Origin: Chloroflexota bacterium
GTDB taxonomy: Bacteria > Chloroflexota > Anaerolineae > UBA1429
Direction of reading: 5' to 3'
DNA: 8,544 nucleotides
NCBI GenBank assembly: GCA_012513725.1
Contig: JAAZBQ010000795.1
Location: forward strand, 1-8,544
The translations under genes and the position numbers were made by a program. The notes under the pieces are model-generated. The model saw only the letters and a list, made by a program, of their open reading frames with translations, made no database searches and was not told where the DNA came from. Positions 5,631-8,544 of the stretch are shown here, piece after piece. How positions within the stretch are numbered: the stretch's first letter is position 1; each line of letters starts with the position of its first letter.

Positions 5631-7256
5631 ATGCCCCAGCTACCCATCACGTTCGGGATGTGGATCATCGCGCTCTTGCCGTTGGCAGCCATCCTGGTGT
5701 TGCTGGTGGGGCTGCGCTGGAAGGCAGCCACCGCGGCCCCCGTCGGCTTTTTTCTGGCCGTCCTCGCCGCGTTCCTGGCGTTCCGCACGCCTGCCCTGAC
5801 GGTCGCTCTCCAGACCGTCAAGGGAATCTGGGACGCCGTCTTTATCCTGTAAGTCATCGTCCCGGCGCTCCTGCTGTACGAGGTCTCTGAGGAGGCCGGC
5901 GCGTTCGACACGCTGCGCGTCGGCATCGAGCGCTTTACGCCGAACAACCTCCACCACGTACTGGCCTTTGGCTGGGTATTCGCCAGTTTCCTCCAGGGTA
6001 TCACGGGGTTTGGCGCCCCGATCGCGGTGACGGCGCCCCTCCTGGTAGCGGTTGGCGTGCGGCCGCTGTGGGCGGTGGTCATCCCGCTCATCGGCCACTG
6101 CTGGGCGAACACCTTTGGTACGCTGGCAGTGGCCTGGTCGGGGCTGCAGCTGGTGGTTACCATCCAGGATCCCGTCGCCACGGCGATTCTGGCGGCCATC
6201 ATGCTCCTCATCGCCAACGTGGCTGCCGGGTTCACCATCGCCTGGCTGTATGGCCGCGGCCAGGGCGTCCGCGAGGCGCTCCCGGCCGTGCTCATCGTCT
6301 CGGCCATCCACGGACTGGGCCAACTGGCGCTGGCGCCTTTTCTGCCGACGGTGGCCGCGTTCGTGCCCGCGACACTGGCCGTCATCGCCATCCTGTGGCT
6401 GGCGCGCACCGATTGGTACAACGGCCCCTCCAAGGTGGAACACAGCCCGGTGATGGAGGAGGGCGAGCAGGAAGAGCAGGGGCAGCCGGAGAGTGAGGAG
6501 GACCGGGCCGCCGCCCACATGCCCCTATGGTTGGCCTTTCTCCCCTACGTCCTGCTGATCGCCCTCATCATCATCGTGCTCCTGATCCCGCCGGTCACCC
6601 GGACCCTGGAGCAGTTCGAGGTCGGCCTGCCGTTCCCCGAGCTCACCACGGGTTACGGCGTGACCACGGACGCGGAGGACGCCTACAGCGCGTTCGCCCC
6701 CCTCACCCACCCCGGCACCTTTTTGCTGGTCTCGGCGCTCGTCGCCTTTGGGTTCTTCCGGGCCCGGGGGTATATCAAGACTACCCGCATCGACGACGTG
6801 TTCGTCGACACGATCAAAACCAGCATCCCCTCGGCCATGGCGCTCCTGGCGCTCGTGCCCCTGGCCACCGTGATGGACGGATCGGGCCAGATCCAGGAGT
6901 TGGCGCTGGGCATCGCCTCGGTGGCCAGCGCGCCGGTGTACGCGTTCCTGGCGCCCCTCATCGGCAGCCTGGGGGCGTTCATGACCTCCAGCAACCTCTC
7001 TTCGAACATTCTCTTCGGGTCCCTCCAGCAGAGCACGGCGCAGGCGCTGGAGATCTCCCAGTCGGTCGCCCTGGCGGGGCAGACGGCCGGCGCTGCGGTG
7101 GCGAATAGCATGGCCCCTGGCAACGTGCTCCTCGGGATCGGCGCCGTAGGCCTGACCGGCGGCACGGGCGACGTCATCCGCCGGACGGTCATCTACATGC
7201 TGGCCGTCGTGGCGGTGCTCGGCCTGGTGGCGGTGGCCGCGATCTACATCCTGTAG
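5631..7256 (+). pseudogene. LctP-family permease interrupted by in-frame TAA at codon 74
   Basis: Read through the stop, this is a 541-residue transporter of the lactate permease (LctP/GlcA, TC 2.A.14) family, a multi-helix inner-membrane carrier for lactate, glycolate or similar monocarboxylates. The family hallmark is FLQGITGFGAPIAVTAPLL at about residues 123-141. Hydrophobic segments run along the chain, with an acidic cytoplasmic-type loop around 265-300. Codon 74 (5850-5852) is TAA. The paralogue at 7529 has TAC (Tyr78) in the same context, KGIWDA-FVLYVV against KGIWDAVFIL-stop-VI, so one C-to-A change explains it. The frame is otherwise open for 467 codons and family-like, pointing to a very recent lesion, a sequence error or readthrough. 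No restart is credible: the first later start codon in this frame is GTG 6027, inside the conserved motif. As written, the product is a 73-aa fragment with about two membrane helices. The neighbouring genes look intact. Confidence 0.85.
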
Positions 7257-7268
7257 GGAGGCGAGGCG

Positions 7269-7484
7269 ATGGAATGGCTCAGAGTGCGCGTCTGGCAGTT
7301 GGGCATCGCCGTGATCCTGGCACTCGTCGGCGCCTGGGTGATGTACACCGCCGGCGTGGGCGACGTGAACCAGGCGCTGCTGTGGCTGGGGCTGGTGCTC
7401 GTCTTTGTCGCCATGGCGATCCCCCTCATCTCCCGGCTCTACCAGTCGGTGCAGGGCGAGGACGAAGACGAAAAGCAGGCATAG
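7269..7484 (+). CDS. Small two-helix membrane protein between the permeases
   Basis: A 71-aa protein of no family I recognise. It has two hydrophobic segments, about residues 10-28 and 36-56, joined by a short polar turn (GVGDVNQ). The basic N-terminus (RVRV) and the highly acidic C-tail (GEDEDEKQ) suggest a hairpin in the inner membrane; which side the ends face is not certain. Its GGGAGG ribosome site (7256-7261) begins on the last base of the permease stop codon, 7 nt before ATG 7269, so translation is probably coupled to the upstream permease. The second permease begins 44 nt later. Position between two paralogous carriers suggests an accessory or stabilising subunit, but nothing in the sequence proves it. 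It has no clear similarity to the permease N-terminus, so it is not simply a permease fragment. Confidence 0.8.
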   Translation: MEWLRVRVWQLGIAVILALVGAWVMYTAGVGDVNQALLWLGLVLVFVAMAIPLISRLYQSVQGEDEDEKQA

Positions 7485-7515
7485 TCCTGGAGGCTGGCAG
7501 CCGGTCGCCCAGGAC
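7484..7515 (+). repeat. Intergenic inverted repeat before second permease
   Basis: GTCCTGG (7484-7490) pairs perfectly with CCAGGAC (7509-7515), and a 4-bp inner stem GGCT/AGCC (7492-7495, 7499-7502) can form in the loop. It fills the 44-nt gap between the small membrane protein and the second permease, stopping 3 nt before the GAGGT ribosome site (7519-7523). No U-tract follows. It may tune expression or mRNA stability between the cistrons; chance cannot be excluded. Confidence 0.4.
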
Positions 7516-7528
7516 GCTGAGGTAAGCG

Positions 7529-8544
7529 ATGCAAGCGCAATCGACTGAACTGCCCATCACGCTGCTGTCGTGGCTGGCCGCGTCCCTCCCGATCCTGGCG
7601 CTCCTCGTGCTCCTGGTCGGGCGACGCTGGTCTTCGTCGTCGGCGGCCCCGGTGGCCCTGGCGGCGGCGGTCCTCGTGGCGCTTCTGCTCTTCCGCACGC
7701 CGCTAGAGACCGTGGCCGCAGCATCGGGCAAGGGGATCTGGGACGCCATATTCGTGCTGTACGTCGTCTGGCCGGCCCTCATCCTCTACAACACGGCCGA
7801 TGACGCCCGCGCCTTTGTGGCCATGCAGCGGGGCGTACGCCGCCTGATGCCCGACCGGCTCCTGGTAGTGCTCGCGTTCGCCTGGGTGCTGGCCTCGTTC
7901 ATCCAGAGCATCGCCGGGTTTGGCACCCCCCTGGCGGTCACCACGCCCTTGCTCATCGGCCTGGGGGTGCAGCCGGTGTACGCCGTCGTGCTGCCCATCA
8001 TCGGGGCCGCCTGGGCGAACGCCTTTGGATCGCTGGGGGCTACGTGGCTGGCGACCCTCAGCGTCGTCGATCTGCCGAACCAGGCGCTCACCCTGCGCTA
8101 CGCTGCCAGCCTCCTCTGGATCCCTAACCTCCTCGGCGGGCTGGCGGTGGCCTGGTTGTACGGGCGCTGGTGGGCCATCCGGCGCGGCGGCCCGGCAATC
8201 GTGGTCATCTCGCTGCTGCACAGTGGCCTGTTGTTCCTGCTGTTGCCCCTCCTTCCGACGGTGGCCTGCTTCCTGGCCACTTCGGCGGCGCTCCTGGTAA
8301 CCTTTGCCCTGAACCGCTGGAGTTTTTACCGGCAGCACGACGAGAACGAGCCGGCCATCATCTTTACCGAGGAGGCCACGCGTCGGGAAGAGGAGGAGGA
8401 GCGACAGCGCGAGGACACCGGGCAACAGGATGGCACAGAGCAATCGCCCGACGAGGAGATGCCGATGCCGTTGTGGCTGGCGTTCGCACCCTACATGGTC
8501 CTGGCCCTCCTCGCCGTCGTCGCCCTGGTGATCCCGCCGGTCAA
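7529..8544 (+). CDS. LctP-family permease, second paralogue (3' end beyond window)
   Basis: An open frame from ATG 7529 to the window edge (338 full codons) encodes the first three fifths of a second lactate/glycolate-type permease. GAGGT (7519-7523) is 5 nt before the ATG. It follows the first permease segment by segment: KGIWDAIFVLYVV near residue 76, FIQSIAGFGTPLAVTTPLL near 127-145, a GAAWANAFGSLG stretch, WLYGR, and a strongly acidic loop (about 276-309, including EEEEE) before MPLWLAF and IPPV. Unlike its neighbour it has an intact TAC (Tyr78) at the position of the stop. In E. coli LctP the hallmark is, from memory, EGAAGFGAP; here Gln replaces that Glu, as in the first copy, so substrate range may differ. 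About 220 residues should lie past the edge, judging by the first copy. It is presumably the functional carrier of this pair if the first is broken. Confidence 0.88.
   Translation, partial: MQAQSTELPITLLSWLAASLPILALLVLLVGRRWSSSSAAPVALAAAVLVALLLFRTPLETVAAASGKGIWDAIFVLYVVWPALILYNTADDARAFVAMQRGVRRLMPDRLLVVLAFAWVLASFIQSIAGFGTPLAVTTPLLIGLGVQPVYAVVLPIIGAAWANAFGSLGATWLATLSVVDLPNQALTLRYAASLLWIPNLLGGLAVAWLYGRWWAIRRGGPAIVVISLLHSGLLFLLLPLLPTVACFLATSAALLVTFALNRWSFYRQHDENEPAIIFTEEATRREEEEERQREDTGQQDGTEQSPDEEMPMPLWLAFAPYMVLALLAVVALVIPPV

Noticed and set aside
5399..6520. Minus-strand frame spanning the hydrolase end and the first permease
   Set aside because: It crosses two real plus-strand genes and is rich in Ser/Ala/Thr/Arg without motifs. 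It does not explain the TAA at 5850.
6027..7256. Separate 409-aa permease starting at GTG 6027
   Set aside because: This start falls inside the conserved GFGAPIAVTAPLL motif and lacks a ribosome site. It is only the part of the interrupted gene after the stop.

Overview
The window is GC-rich, tightly packed bacterial DNA with eight protein genes and clear Shine-Dalgarno sites. The protein styles, especially the sugar-phosphate nucleotidyltransferase and the LctP-type permeases, fit a Chloroflexota-like bacterium. That assignment is an inference from pattern memory, and no rRNA or other marker here confirms it. There are no tRNA or rRNA genes, CRISPR arrays, transposases or phage genes.

Left block (1-2241, + strand): an NAD(P)-dependent D-2-hydroxyacid dehydrogenase is followed by an aldo/keto reductase with a C-terminal domain carrying eight cysteines for two [4Fe-4S] clusters. 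The 49-nt gap suggests one transcript that enters from the left. It ends at a perfect 13-bp hairpin (2213-2241), which also serves the converging minus-strand unit.

Middle block (2268-3554, - strand): a good sigma70-type promoter (TTGACA-17-TACGAT) drives a left-handed-beta-helix sugar-phosphate nucleotidyltransferase. Downstream lies a 39-codon basic gene with a strong ribosome binding site. Its N-terminal half resembles ribosomal protein bS21.

Right block (3584-8544, + strand): a divergent promoter candidate and a long, C-rich, G-poor leader precede a cytoplasmic YwrD-like member of the gamma-glutamyltransferase (Ntn-hydrolase) superfamily. Then come two tandem paralogous LctP-family (lactate/glycolate permease type) transporters separated by a 71-aa two-helix membrane protein. 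The first permease has an in-frame TAA at codon 74, exactly where its paralogue has a Tyr TAC codon, and the remaining frame is intact. It is therefore a recent nonsense allele, a sequencing error, or (less likely) a readthrough gene. The second permease runs off the right edge.

Together the plus-strand genes suggest handling of small carboxylates and amides: 2-hydroxy/2-oxo acid reduction, carbonyl reduction, amide hydrolysis and carboxylate transport. No specific pathway can be proved from the window. The points most worth following up are the TAA codon in the tandem permease module, the unlisted bS21-like mini-gene, and the possible Rho-sensitive leader.
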